64,000 nt of DNA from Limnanthes douglasii subsp. nivea. Lineage: Eukaryota; Streptophyta; Magnoliopsida; Brassicales; Limnanthaceae. Below, piece after piece: positions 34,297 through 45,279 of the stretch (its first letter is position 1; every line of letters begins with the position of its first letter). A program made the translations under genes and the position numbers. The stretch covers positions 124,559,706 to 124,623,705 of the forward strand of contig JAUPFV010000004.1 in NCBI GenBank assembly GCA_036936605.1, written 5' to 3'. The notes below the pieces were generated by a model. The model had not been told where the DNA came from. It worked only from the letters and a program-made list of their open reading frames with translations, and did not search any database.

Positions 34297-37262
34297 CTAA
34301 GACTGAGCCTTTGTAGATGGCTCAGCCTCACTTGGCTTCTTCTTCTTTGGGTCGTCATCCGGGCTCTCCCCAGTCTCTTCTTCTTCATCAGTGGTGTCCT
34401 TACTGGAGTAGTTGTACTTATCACCAACAAACATGGTGTGATGAGGAATGTCTTCGTACTCCACGAATCGCCATAAATCTCCCAAGGTCTTCTTCAGAAA
34501 TTTTTCATGAAAGAGCAGAACCATATCTGATCTGACCTCAACATACCTTGCCTCCTGAGAATCTATCACCTCATTGGTATAAGCATCCATCCTAGCCTGG
34601 ATTGTTTTCTCCTGCTCCTTTAACAAGTCAGTTTTTCTTGCTCAGCCTTGGACACACTATTCTCAAGAGAGATCTTGTCATTAGTTAAGGCCTGAATGGT
34701 GCTATCTTTGGCCTTCACCTCCTTTTTTGAAAAAAGAGGTCTTTTACCAGATCGGATTGCTTTAACTGGAGTTCTTTGACAACTTCTTCCGAAGTGGCTA
34801 ACCTCTTGACCAAGTCCTCCTGACGTTTCTTCAACTCCTCATTCTCTTTCCTCAATGCCTCAGTATTTTGGTTGGCACTAAGAAGATCGCTATACAGTTT
34901 CTTTTTGTCAGAATTGAGGGTGTTGATGATGGCTGACTGATTGCGTACTTACTTCTCCAAAATAAGCACTGGATGGGCATTGCTTAGAATGGAATGAGCA
35001 ATGACATCTCTTTCGCTTGAGACTGGAAAAAGACTTACCGTTGAATGTGACGGTGTTTGAAGAACTTGGGGGGAGGTAGGGCCCAACAAAACCATCTCTG
35101 GGGAGGTTTTCAAAGAAGAGACCAAGCCCCTCAAGCCTAGTAATGTCGACACCATCAACATTGATATCCCCTCCTGCACCCTCTCCGGGTTGAAAGTCAC
35201 CGGGGATCTCTTCTGCTTGAGTAGGGTCAGCTGGATCAACTGGAGGAAGTGACTCCGGATCCCAGGGAGAAACCTCATCTTTCTTAGAAGTTTTCTTTCT
35301 CTTGGCGTCCCGACCTTCACCTTCTGCTCCCCGTTTTCTGTCTTTTTTGGGGACCTTTTGAGGTTTTGGAGACCCAACAACTTCCTTGGTGCTCTCGTGT
35401 TCCACCACTTGTAGTAAGGCATCATCGGTTTTCCCTTGATCTTGTCCCCCTAGGTTTGTTGGGACAGCTTCCTCCACCTCAGTAGGATTGGCCTCTACCA
35501 CATCTTGCTTGGCTTTAACTTTTTTTCCCTTCATCTTGCTTGGGGCTTTAGCTCTGCCCGGCAAGAACAATTTTCCATCTTTTCCTTCTGTCTTCCAGAG
35601 AATCACTCCCGGAGGGGGTGGAGTGGTTAATTCCTCCTAAGACAGATCCCTCTGGTCCGTTGTATTCTAAAGATAGGATCTGGTTAAATTGCCTCCGGTA
35701 AAGCAGTTGTGGAAGCGGTTTGCCCATTTTTCAGTTGTCCAAGCATTCAGCTTGGCACAAGTAGTCTGCCCAGCCTCTAAGTAATCGTTGAAATCCTTGG
35801 GCAGCACTACCAAAAAGCAAAAGAAAAAAGAATTAGATAAAAAAAATTATAAGTAAAAGTAGAAGTATCTGGTGAGATTGTTACCATCACTTCGCCATCC
35901 GCTGATGAGCATACTTGGGTTGACACCAGATTTAATTTTCTTCCCATTTTCCCAAGCACCGCTGACGAACAGAAATTGAGTCTTTCAGCCTTTCTCCGAC
36001 TCGAGTAAGTCATCCACTACCTTGTAGTTGTCACCCATGTTAAAGTGGTAGAAAGAGATGATATGATTTCTGCAGAGGCTTGCCACAGCAGCAAATTGAT
36101 CCATCGGAAGAGGAATTCCGGAGAGCCTTGAAGGCATGATACATGCCATGAGGGTGAACCATGCATTAGGGCTTAGCTGGCTTAGGCAAAGCTTAATCAG
36201 ATGGAAATATCTGACTATTTCTGGGTCCAAGGGAAACCTAAGTCCCCATTTGAATAGCTCAGTATAGAAGACAATCTCGTTGAGCTTACAGTCCATGGGC
36301 GTCTGCGGATCAATGGGAATCCTTACTTTAACATTTTCCGGAATACCCCACTTTGTCCTTATCCGGCCAAGTTCAGCTGTGTGAATGAAAGCATAGTTGA
36401 TCTTCTGCATTTCCAGCAGATATTTAACACTCACTTTGTGGAAACAAGGCCCCACTTTTCCCACAAGGCACTTCGGCAGGTCCGGATGCTTTAGACACAC
36501 TTTTTCCTTGCCTTTGCTCTTCCTAGTGATGGCAGTCTCACTTGTTTTCCCGGAGACGTCAATCTCAAAAGGGGCTTCTTCAACACTGTCCTCCATTACA
36601 TCCTCCATTACCATGAAGGGGTTGTCAGTTGATTTAGGAAGAGAAGGGCTGGTGGTTGGCTCAGTAGGCCCTCCGGATTGTTGAGCATCCTTTCCCTCTT
36701 GTGGTCTAAAGTCCGGCTGGAGCTCGGACCCGGAGGTCTCTTTTCGAAGACTTGAGCTAGTTGCCTCCGGACCAGACAGCTTGTCCTTGGGAATTTTGAT
36801 GGGTGCTTCTGACCCTGTGGTTTTACCTTTTGCCCCGGATTTCGAAGGCGTGGATTTTGGTTTAGGTTGTGTGCCAGCAGCCTGCCCTTTTACCAGACGA
36901 CCCCTTCGTCTATCTATCAGTTTCTCCGGGGAAATATCAGCATCTGAACCCATAGCAATGAATGGGGAAGGTTTCTTAAAGCTTGTGACTGCCTGCCCTG
37001 GTTCAACAACAGGCTCTGACTCCTGGACCGATGAGCCCGAAACGATTGGTGAAAGGTTGGACTGGAACAACCTTCTAGGTTTAGTACTCTTAGTTGAAGA
37101 AGAACCCCGGTCAGGCTCTGAGTTTGGTTTTTCCGGTTTATTAACAGGGGAAACAGGGAGGCTTGCAGCGATGCGCCTTTCTCGTTCAACCTTTTGAGCT
37201 TTTTCCAACTCTGACAAATTGAGCCACCTACCTTTTACTAAAGCGTTTCTTGCTGTGAACAT
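34297..37262 (-). pseudogene. Antisense ORF (aORF) of element B, spliced, with stops
   Basis: It starts at the ATG at 37262 (MFTARNALVKGRWLNL). Exon 1 (37262-35885) has a long Ser/Pro/Lys-rich linker and then a conserved core (IVFYTELFKWGLRFPLDPEI). A TGA at 35985 is followed in frame by VSGAWENG and then SMLISGWRSD at the donor. The intron is 35884-35807. Exon 2 (35806-34297) gives LPKDFNDYLEAG and TEKWANRF, has two in-frame TAG codons, and then an acidic and Lys-rich region with a coiled-coil-like C-terminus (LLFHEKFLKKTLGDLWRFVE) after a frameshift. Homologous blocks occur in A and C. Function is unknown. It is not part of gag-pol and would need its own promoter. Confidence 0.8.
35807..35884 (-). 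other. Phase-1 intron of the aORF, element B
   Basis: The donor is GTAACAAT and the acceptor is CTTTTTGGTAG; length 78 bases. It falls after the W-R-S-D motif that aligns with W-K-N-N in A and W-R-S-N in C. Confidence 0.7.
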
Positions 37263-37611
37263 AAACTCACACCGAAAGAAAGGTTTTTTTTAGAGATGAA
37301 AGCTTTGAAGTTTAACAGAGTAGAGATAAAGAAGATAGATGCAATGATTAAAGACAGCGCTGATGTCACCCGCATTAAATGAAGAAGTTGTTTTTTGAAG
37401 CAAGTGTGAGCGCCATTCTAGGAGAAAAACGGCCACTGTGGCAAATCAGAGAAGGACACGTGTCCCACGATCTCTGGTGAAACTGCTCAGCTTCTAAGGG
37501 TTTCAGTTTGTCCGGATAAAGTCGTTACACATTTTCGAAATGTCCGGACGAAGTTATGATTACACTTGAGCTATTTTTTAGGTCTTGCCAAAGGCCTTCG
37601 AACACAATCTA

Positions 37612-37624
37612 AAAAAGGGGCTAC
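37612..37624 (+). other. Polypurine tract of element B
   Basis: AAAAAGGGGCTAC lies directly before the 3' LTR. The corresponding tracts are AGAGGGCTAC in A and AAGGGGGCTAC in C. Confidence 0.75.
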
Positions 37625-37999
37625 TGATGAGTCCGGAATTTGTTGCCACTCTTTATGAGAATCGGACATGGGAAATTCGGACAACATCCACCCACTGTAC
37701 CACCCGAACTGAAATAATGTACTAAAAACTTAATCACTTCATGACTAAGCTAATTATCTACCTGCTTAAAACTAATGAGTCTTTGAACTCGACCCGAATC
37801 TATAAGTCAACCTGAAAGCCCATGTGGCCCACAATTAAGGGTATAAATACTCAACCACTTTCATTTAATGAGGGTAATGAAAATTAAATACAACCAGGCA
37901 GCTCAATTCTCCCACTACAATCTGTCCAAACATTAAATACCTTTGAAATACCACAAAACTCTGGACAAAATTACCCTCAACCAAAAATAAACCACATCA
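37625..37999 (+). repeat. 3' LTR of element B
   Basis: TGATGAGTCCGG...CACATCA, 375 bases, the same length as the 5' LTR. Confidence 0.95.
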
Positions 38000-38004
38000 A
38001 TTTA
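38000..38004. repeat. Target-site duplication of element B, right copy
   Basis: ATTTA, identical to 27737-27741. Confidence 0.9.
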
Positions 38005-40581
38005 TAGTCATATGTTTACTTATAAAGATACCAAATAAACCTGTAAAGTATTTCCATACTTCTCAAGTTAAGTCACATTGTACAAATATGCTATTGGGTG
38101 ACTAAATGTTTTACAAGAAATTTTAGAAGCCAATGAGAAGTTCTTATTTTGCAAAATAGTATCCACATGGATCCATTTGTGGAGTAGCCTCCAAAGGGAA
38201 AAATGAACATTTCTTTGGAGTTGTATTATTCCATATTATTATAGAGAGACTAGAATTAATACCATTAACTCTAAGTTGGTTCCATATTACTTTTATTTTG
38301 AAATAACCAAATTTAGATAATGACCATCTAAATGAATCACCAACATCTTCCTTTATATTAAACCTTCGAATTTTCTCTATATCAAAAGGAATTTAGCATA
38401 GAATTTAGCTTATCTAAATTCCATCCACCCTCTCTCCAATAGCTGTTTACTTTGTCCTCAACATAATCATCATGAGATAGTAATTATGAATGAATAAACT
38501 AATGAGTGTGACATTATTTCTCAATCCAAAAGTAAATATCTCCATTTTTATCTTCCAGAAGATAAAAATCTCAGCCACTTCCATGATGATTAGTAATATT
38601 TTCCCTGTTTTAGAATCCTTCGTTGTTACTTGAACATGGAGAAAATGAGAATTAGAGCAGTATTTGGCCATCATGAAACCTAGACCAAAGAGACTTTTAC
38701 TCACTAAAGTTATACTATAATTTTTTATGAGAATGTTGTTTGCATATCTTCAAGACTTCTCAAATTTACACCACCCTCCTCATAAATTTTACAGATATTA
38801 AGCCATTTTGTCCATAATATTGCTTGCTTAAGGTCCTTAGATCCTCAGATAAATCTATTGCATAACTTTTCAATTCTTATGATTATAGTTTTAGGCAGAA
38901 TACAACTCTGAATATAGTAATTAGGTAATACCATATAAACTGATTAAGTAAGAGTTAGCCTACAACCAAAGTTAATAGCTTACTGTCGAATTCTACAATT
39001 ATTTCTCTTATCTTGGATATCAAGTAATCAAAATAGCATACTTTCTTACTTAAATGAATAGGAATACCAAGGTATTTCAATGGAAATTTTCCATGTTTGA
39101 AGTCAGATTGTATTTCAATATCCTTTATCATTGTTAGAGTTATTTTTGTAAAGGTAATAAATGTTGTTTTATCTATGTTAGTTGATTGGCCATATTTTTC
39201 TTGATACATTTGCATAAATTGACTAATTATCCTGATATTATTAAGAAATCCATTCACAAAGATTATGAAGTCATCAACGAATGTTAAACAAGGTATGACA
39301 ATATGGCTACCAGATTTGTATCTCATTTCTCTATTGTTTTCAAATAGATTTTAAAGTTCCCAAACTAAAAGTTCTTCAGTTATTATGAAAAGGCTAGGAA
39401 AAATAGGATCCCCTTGTCTTATTTCATTAGTAAACTTAAAGAAGCCATGTAATTCTCCATTTACTATCGTAGAGAACCATGCAGAATAAATGCACTTTTT
39501 TATCAAGTTAATGAATTGATTGTCAAATCCAAAAGCATCCATAATACCAATTATAAAACTAAACAAAAGCCTATCAAAAGCCTTGGACGTGTCTATTTTT
39601 ATCATCACATTACACCCTATGACTTTTCTACTTAGCTCATTTGATAGCTCCTAGGTAAGCAGGATATTCCTTTTAATATTTTTACCTTCACAAATCTTAT
39701 TTGCTCTTCTAAAATGATTTTATAGAGAAGCAAAGATAAAATATCATTTATAATCTTAAATATAAGCCTATTTAACATAGTACACAAAAATATTAATTTG
39801 AATTCACTCCAACTTTGAGTAGAGATTACTTTAGGAATAAGGCCAATTGAAGTTGTATATATACCTTAAGGCACGTGATATCCTTTGAAGAATGCCTCAA
39901 TAATTTCATATAAGTTTTTTTAAAAATTATAGGCCAACACACTTGATAGAACATAACACTAAATCCATCTATACCCGCAACCCTATTGAGGTTCATAGTC
40001 TTTCTTTGAGGGTAAATCCATCTGTTTATTATTATCAGAATTTGTGATAAGCTTAGATATAGTGTTTAACAAATCATTTAAGTCACTTAGGTTGTCATTA
40101 CCTGATAGGATAGATCTAAAAACAATTCAGAATATCTGCATAGCTCTACTTGATCATTAACCCAAATGTTACCATCCAGAGTGTTGTTGATCTTGTTCTT
40201 TTTTCTCATTTTTTCACATAATTGTGAAGACATTTAGTGTTCTTATCTTTATTTTTTATTCAGTTAGAGTTTCTTTTATATTCCCAAAAAGCTTCCTACA
40301 TTGATAAGATCTGAAAGAGAATTGCTCTAGATTTGTACAGCTTAACCTTATCTTCAATCTGCTGAGTTTCCTTAATTTAGTTTTCCAAGAATTGTACTTC
40401 ACCCTCTGTTTGAGCAATTGTCTCAAATATATTTCGAAATGTATCCCTATTCAAGTTTTTTAACTTTTATTTAAGTCTCTATAACTTGTTCCAAATTACA
40501 TGTATAGGGAGACCATGCATATTCATCTTCCAATTTTCTCCAACCGTCTTTAAAAATTTGGAATGTAAGATTCACATGTTT
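38000..40581 (-). mobile_element. LINE L2, middle part (reverse transcriptase and zf-RVT)
   Basis: On the minus strand from 40581 the order is: a decayed post-endonuclease segment; the RT N-terminal region with FGLIPKVIS near 39830; motif A MIKIDTSKAFD at 39608; motif B IRQGDPIFPSLFI near 39400; motif C as FVDD (39326-38955 ORF, usually FADD) with KFPLKYLGIPIHL; a linker (38704-38447); and a zf-RVT region near 38220-38030 (HFSLWRLLHKWIHVDTILQ). Stops are frequent. It continues left at 27741 and right at 51409. Confidence 0.85.
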
Positions 40582-40922
40582 TGAAATTTAAAATGATTGA
40601 AATTTTATATGGGTTGTAGAGTAAAATCGAGTAAAGTAACGAGAAATAGAAAGATATCGGGAGAAGTAGTTTCTAGAGAGAGAAAGTCAAGAAGTGAAAC
40701 TAGTTTTATCTCAAAAGTCAGCCTCCTTTCTTAGTTCAGCCCTGGCCATTATATATAGGCACCAAGACTTAACCATTACAGAAACGGTTATACAAAGGGG
40801 ATAATTGTACATTAGTCCCTCACCTATTCATAAAGCTTTAAATCTCTCCTATAACTATACAATTTATCATACAAGGTTTTATTCATTTACATTTTTATCC
40901 TCGAAGTTCTATTTCTTTATTA
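40582..40922 (-). repeat. 3' LTR of element C
   Basis: About 341 bases. It shares with 51066-51408 long blocks such as AGAGTAAAATCGAGTAAAGT, ATTATATATAGGC and ATTAGTCCCTCACCTATTCA. Confidence 0.88.
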
Positions 40923-41302
40923 GTAGCCCCCTTAGTTCTTATGAAAGTCAATGAATGAGAACTAATTAACTTCGGAAATCTTTATAGTAGAGAAGAATCC
41001 CTTTATCTAGGATCTGAACTGCTTCAATCTTGTTGTTCCCATGTTTCTGGCAAAATCTCATCTTCGAATTTGATAATAATCTCCTCAATGCCTCAGATGT
41101 TTTCAAATGGATTCATTTTTTTCCAACGGTCATAATTGTTTGAATCAGAGATCAAATAGGTGATGAAGTTGTATGAACTAGGTCTGCCACTAGGCCTATC
41201 ATATGGAAGGTGTCAAATTATTCTTTACGCAACCATTTGGAATTCTGTCCAATTGCCTTCTCCACCTCTTCCACTTCCACTTCCCGCTCCTTCAACTTTT
41301 CC

Positions 41303-41310
41303 TATAAATA
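41303..41310 (+). promoter_or_regulatory. Candidate TATA box of the antisense ORF of C
   Basis: TATAAATA lies about 140 bases before the first ATG of the aORF, followed by an AGAGAGAGAGAAA leader. The layout matches element A. Confidence 0.45.
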
Positions 41311-41451
41311 CTTATTTATGCCTCACTTTGCTTCACAACATTGTTTTAGAGAGAGAGAAAAAGTTTACTTGTTACCTTCATCTGAATCTTCAACCCTTAA
41401 GCTACCTTCACCGGAAAACACCAATTCCCATCGTGTCTTTCAAGTTTGTTA

Positions 41452-44400
41452 ATGAGAAAACATCCAAAACTAAAAAAGGCAAAAGCCAAAAAACCCAAAA
41501 AATTATCTTCCCCAGATAAACAGAAGTCTCACTTCGGATCATTCGACTACTTCTGCATAAGCAAAAAGGCAGATGAATATAGAGCAGTTGGACTGATAAA
41601 CAACGCTTCTCGGGGTTTGTCCACAGAGACAATTTACTGCGATAACTTCGATCCTAACAAAACTCTTCTTACTTTTTCAAATTCTTCTCTTCTAGAAGAA
41701 AGTCAGTCATCCAAAAATCAAACACCAAAGACACCTCAAATTTCACCCCCTCTAAATAGACCACCACCTCAAATTCCTTCTGCAAACTCATATCCTCGAA
41801 TCAGTCGCAAGGTAACCCAAATTAAATCCTCTTCATAAAGACTAGAGGAAACTCCTTCTCTAGTTAATTCTGAGCCCCCTCATCTACTACGCAAGGAAAC
41901 CTTTTCAGTTCATACGAAAACTCAGCTTCCTCAAACCCTAAAAAGAAAAACCTTCATAGCCATGGGTGACGATGCCGATCATACCTCGAATCCATCAAAA
42001 GCTTCTCCTCTCATGGGGGGAAATTGTTAAGAAAACAACAGATTCTTAACAAAATCCCTCCAGTAACCCACCTCGACTCGTGGATGAGGCATCCGAAGAT
42101 GAAGTGGATTCTGAAGCCACACAATCAAATTTCGAGGCTGACACAGAAGAAGATGCTTCGAAGGAAACAGACAGTAAAAGAGTGAAAGGTTCTTTGAATG
42201 CAAGAGCACCTATGATAAGAAAAAAAAGCTCATGTTGAGCTCTTCGAAGAACTGGTTGCCTCAGTTGGAGAAAATTTGAAGCCACTCAACCCTGAGTATA
42301 TTTTGGCATTAAAAAATGTGTCATACATTTATTACCCATAGTCTAAGGACGCTTCTTTAAAAAGGAAATGGGGAATGCTAGAGAATATAGTACTTCGGCT
42401 TCCAAAAGGAAGAGAAACTCCACTTGATTGTGGAAAGGATGAGCTGGTGGTGTACCCAGAAATTATTAACAGGGGTCTCCAGTTTTTATAAGACCCAATG
42501 ATTGTGGATTATGTTGAGCTCCTTGACCTCTGTCCTATGAAACCTACTCCTAATCAATGATGTACCCTTTTGTCAATTATCATGGCTTCCAAACTTCAAC
42601 AAATCCCTCTTTCTATCAAAGATTTCATTGCCCTAACAAATCTTTCGAAGGGCCTTGTTCTGTCGTTCTACTATCTCACACTGGATAATGATCTGAAGAT
42701 AGTCGACGACATACTCGAGGCTGATAAATTTTAGAAACAAAAATTTGTCATCATATCCGGGGCTTGGGAAAATGAAATGAGATTTCTGAGGTGAATCCAT
42801 CAAAGCTTAACCTCGTTTGGAGGAGCAACTGTAAGTTGCTTCGCTTTTATTGTGTGTATTTTGTTTTTTGTTTTGTTTGTTTACTTATATATCTTTATTG
42901 CATCAGAAGAATTCTGAGGCGATATAAGATTCGCCAAAAATATGATATGGTAATTTTTTCAAATTTAGCCACGTGAGTGGAAAAATAGTGGGGCAACGGG
43001 TTCCACTCAACGTTATTGCCAATCATATCAACAACCACTTATGGCGAATCACACTGGATGCTGACTTTCCAGAAAATCTGATGGAGCCTCCAAATCCTAT
43101 TCTGGTCGTGAAGAGACTGGTGGCATCTGATGGTAAGGTGTTTCTTTCAATTCGGAATAGGTCAGAGAGTCATCTTCCTCTAAAAAAAAGGAAAAATATA
43201 AAAATGCAGCTAGCAAATCTGGTGCTAGCCTTTCTGGCGCTCTGACGCCGCCAAAATCGAAGAGAAAAACAATAGAAAAGAACCTCCCCACTATTGAAGA
43301 AGGAGAAGAAGTTGAGCTTTCTCCAAAAAAAAGGAAGAAGACAATTACTTTGAAGAAAAATAAAAACATGCCTAAAACAACTCCTCAAAAGAGAGCAAAA
43401 AAAAAAGTTGTACAAACCGTTCAAGAGGTGTCTTCCGATGCTGATGAAATTGTTGTTGTGGAAAATTAGAAAAAAAATGAAGCATGTGATGAAAAGGGAG
43501 GCACCCATCAAAGAAAGATTGTTGCAGACAATGATCGAGGTGATGATAACTTTGATCCTGATAGCTTCATCAACCTCGGTAAATCTCAAGAGCTCGTTAG
43601 AGATGAAGATCCATACGTTCAAGAAATTCAGGACCAACTGCAAAATTATGGTAAAACGTGTGCTCCTGTTTTCCCGAGGAAACTTCACCAAGAGTCTTTT
43701 TGCCTCCATCCTGCTCTGCTCTTATGCCTTTTGCTAGCCCAATGGTCATACCTGTCGAAGAACCATCCGAAAAAGTTGCGATTTCTCTTCAACCATTTTC
43801 CAATCTTGGTGTTGCAACACCAAAATTAACCCAAGAAATTGAATCTGTTCGAAGTCAGTTAGAGTATATGTCAAAGGAGATGGTTCACCATAAAAAAAAA
43901 GTTGTAGCTGCTGAAAAAAGAATGAGGGAAATTTGGGTGATATCGTGGAAAAGAAATTCTATGGATTTCAACTGGCCATATCAGAATTCATAAAATGGCT
44001 CATCTATCTCAAGAATCACCTCAGAGCTGTGCACCAAAAGAAAACGGAAGAGATCAATATTTCTCATTAAAATAAGATAAACAACTCAAATCTAAGCACT
44101 CTGAAGAATTAGCTACAGAGACGCAAAAATCTGTTGATCTTCAACTTTCACTAAACAAGAATGAGGATGAGAAGAAAAAATTGATAAAGGATATGGATGC
44201 TCTCAAAGCTCAATTCAATGAAGAGAAAAGGCTTGGTGTCACTGCTGTTGAGAACGAATGTGGAAAAGACATGTTAACAACCATCAAAGATTCCGAAGAG
44301 CAAAAATCTATTAATATTCTTCGTGAAATTCATGCTACATTTCATAAGGCTGACCTCTCCAACTTTTGGGAGCATATTCCTATCGAAAGTTTCCCCAGCG

Positions 44401-44465
44401 AAGCTTTTGATCATGTTCCCAATTCTTTATCCGAAGAAGTGGAATCAGAGGAAAGTGCTTCTTAA
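41452..44465 (+). pseudogene. Antisense ORF (aORF) of element C, spliced, decayed
   Basis: The likely start is the ATG at 41452 (MRKHPKLKKAKAKKPKKL). Exon 1 runs to 42830 with the FGSFDYFCISKKADEYRA segment, a Ser/Pro-rich linker, the conserved core VVYPEIINRGLQF and VIISGAWENEM, ending SKLNLVWRSN. The intron is 42831-42906. Exon 2 holds Lys-rich and coiled-coil-like sequence and ends INILREIHATFHKADLSNFW plus an acidic tail at 44465. Stops and frameshifts interrupt it. It is clearly homologous to the aORFs of A and B. Confidence 0.75.
42831..42906 (+). other. Phase-1 intron of the aORF, element C
   Basis: The donor is GTAAGTTG and the acceptor is TTGCATCAG after a T-rich tract; length 76 bases. 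The exact acceptor is less certain than in A and B because the following codons are damaged. Confidence 0.6.
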
Positions 44466-44818
44466 CAAGGGGAATCTTCTGGATAAAACTCGTAGAACAA
44501 ATAACTTTACTATTTTTTTTGTGTATACCTGTCAATTGATTATTGTAGAATGACTTGTTTTTGGTAGATGCCCTTTTACTTGGCATATAAAAACTTATTT
44601 TGTTACTATCAAATTAAATTGAATGCATAAAGGCTTTGTTTCTCTTATATTCTTTTTTTAAACTTACAAGCCATGTTCACCTCGAAATATAACTTTTATC
44701 ATAACTAAATGTGTAATTTTTGAAGTGATAATAGTTAAACTTCATTGTGTGTTTAAAGAATGTTAACACCTTAAATATAAATAGCGCACTTATAAAATGA
44801 GATACTTCAAATAACATC

Positions 44819-45060
44819 GTGCGTTTAGAAAACGTAGCACTTCGAATATTATAGTGCGTTTAGAGAGAGTAGCACTTTGAATATAGTAGTGCGTTCAAAG
44901 AACATGGCACTTCGAATATGGTAGTGCGTTTACAGAACGTAGCACTTCGAATATTACAGTGCGTTTAGAGAACGTGACACTTCGAATATGGTAGTGCGTT
45001 TAAAGAACGTAACACTTCGAATATGGTTATTTATGCAAAACAATGTATTCAACACTTCGA
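44819..45060. repeat. Tandem repeat, 35-bp unit, about six copies
   Basis: GTGCGTT recurs at 44819, 44854, 44889, 44924, 44959 and 44994, an exact 35-base period. The unit contains GAACGTAGCACTTCGAATAT. The array sits between the ends of the convergent aORF and pol, the same place as the 61-bp array of element A, and shares its GAACGTWAGCACYTCGAAT core. Confidence 0.95.
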
Positions 45061-45279
45061 AATAATTACTCTTGGTCAACTTCAAAGATGATCAGTCTTT
45101 GACTAGTTACCAAAATAATTTAAATAAGCATACACAAAAAACTATTAGCCAAAAAATATTTTTATTGATAGCTTCAAATATTTACATAACACCTCATTAA
45201 AACCTTCATGGGCCAACAGGGTAGGAAAGAGTATATTATTTATTCAAAAAGAAAAATTTCAAAAAAGATAGTTACTCCA

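Larger units (their letters stand above)
27742..37999 (+). mobile_element. Tat-type Ty3/Gypsy LTR retrotransposon B
   Basis: A complete element of 10,258 bases on the plus strand: 375-base LTRs at 27742-28116 and 37625-37999, ATTTA target duplication, primer-site region AATTGGCGACCACAGTGGG after the 5' LTR, and polypurine tract AAAAAGGGGCTAC before the 3' LTR. It carries gag, then protease, RT, RNase H, a second RNase H and integrase, and then a minus-strand aORF. By eye the LTRs differ at about 17 of 375 positions with no indels, so it is the best preserved of the three elements. Stops and frameshifts in gag, pol and aORF show it is defective. Confidence 0.96.

Noticed and set aside
36397..37197. 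Plus-strand ORFs of 95 and 138 codons in element B
   Set aside because: Frame shadows of the minus-strand aORF exon 1, which has homologues in A and C.
44819..45060. Second regular array with CRISPR-like spacing
   Set aside because: The whole 35-base unit repeats with no unique spacer, and there are no cas genes; this is a eukaryotic retroelement.
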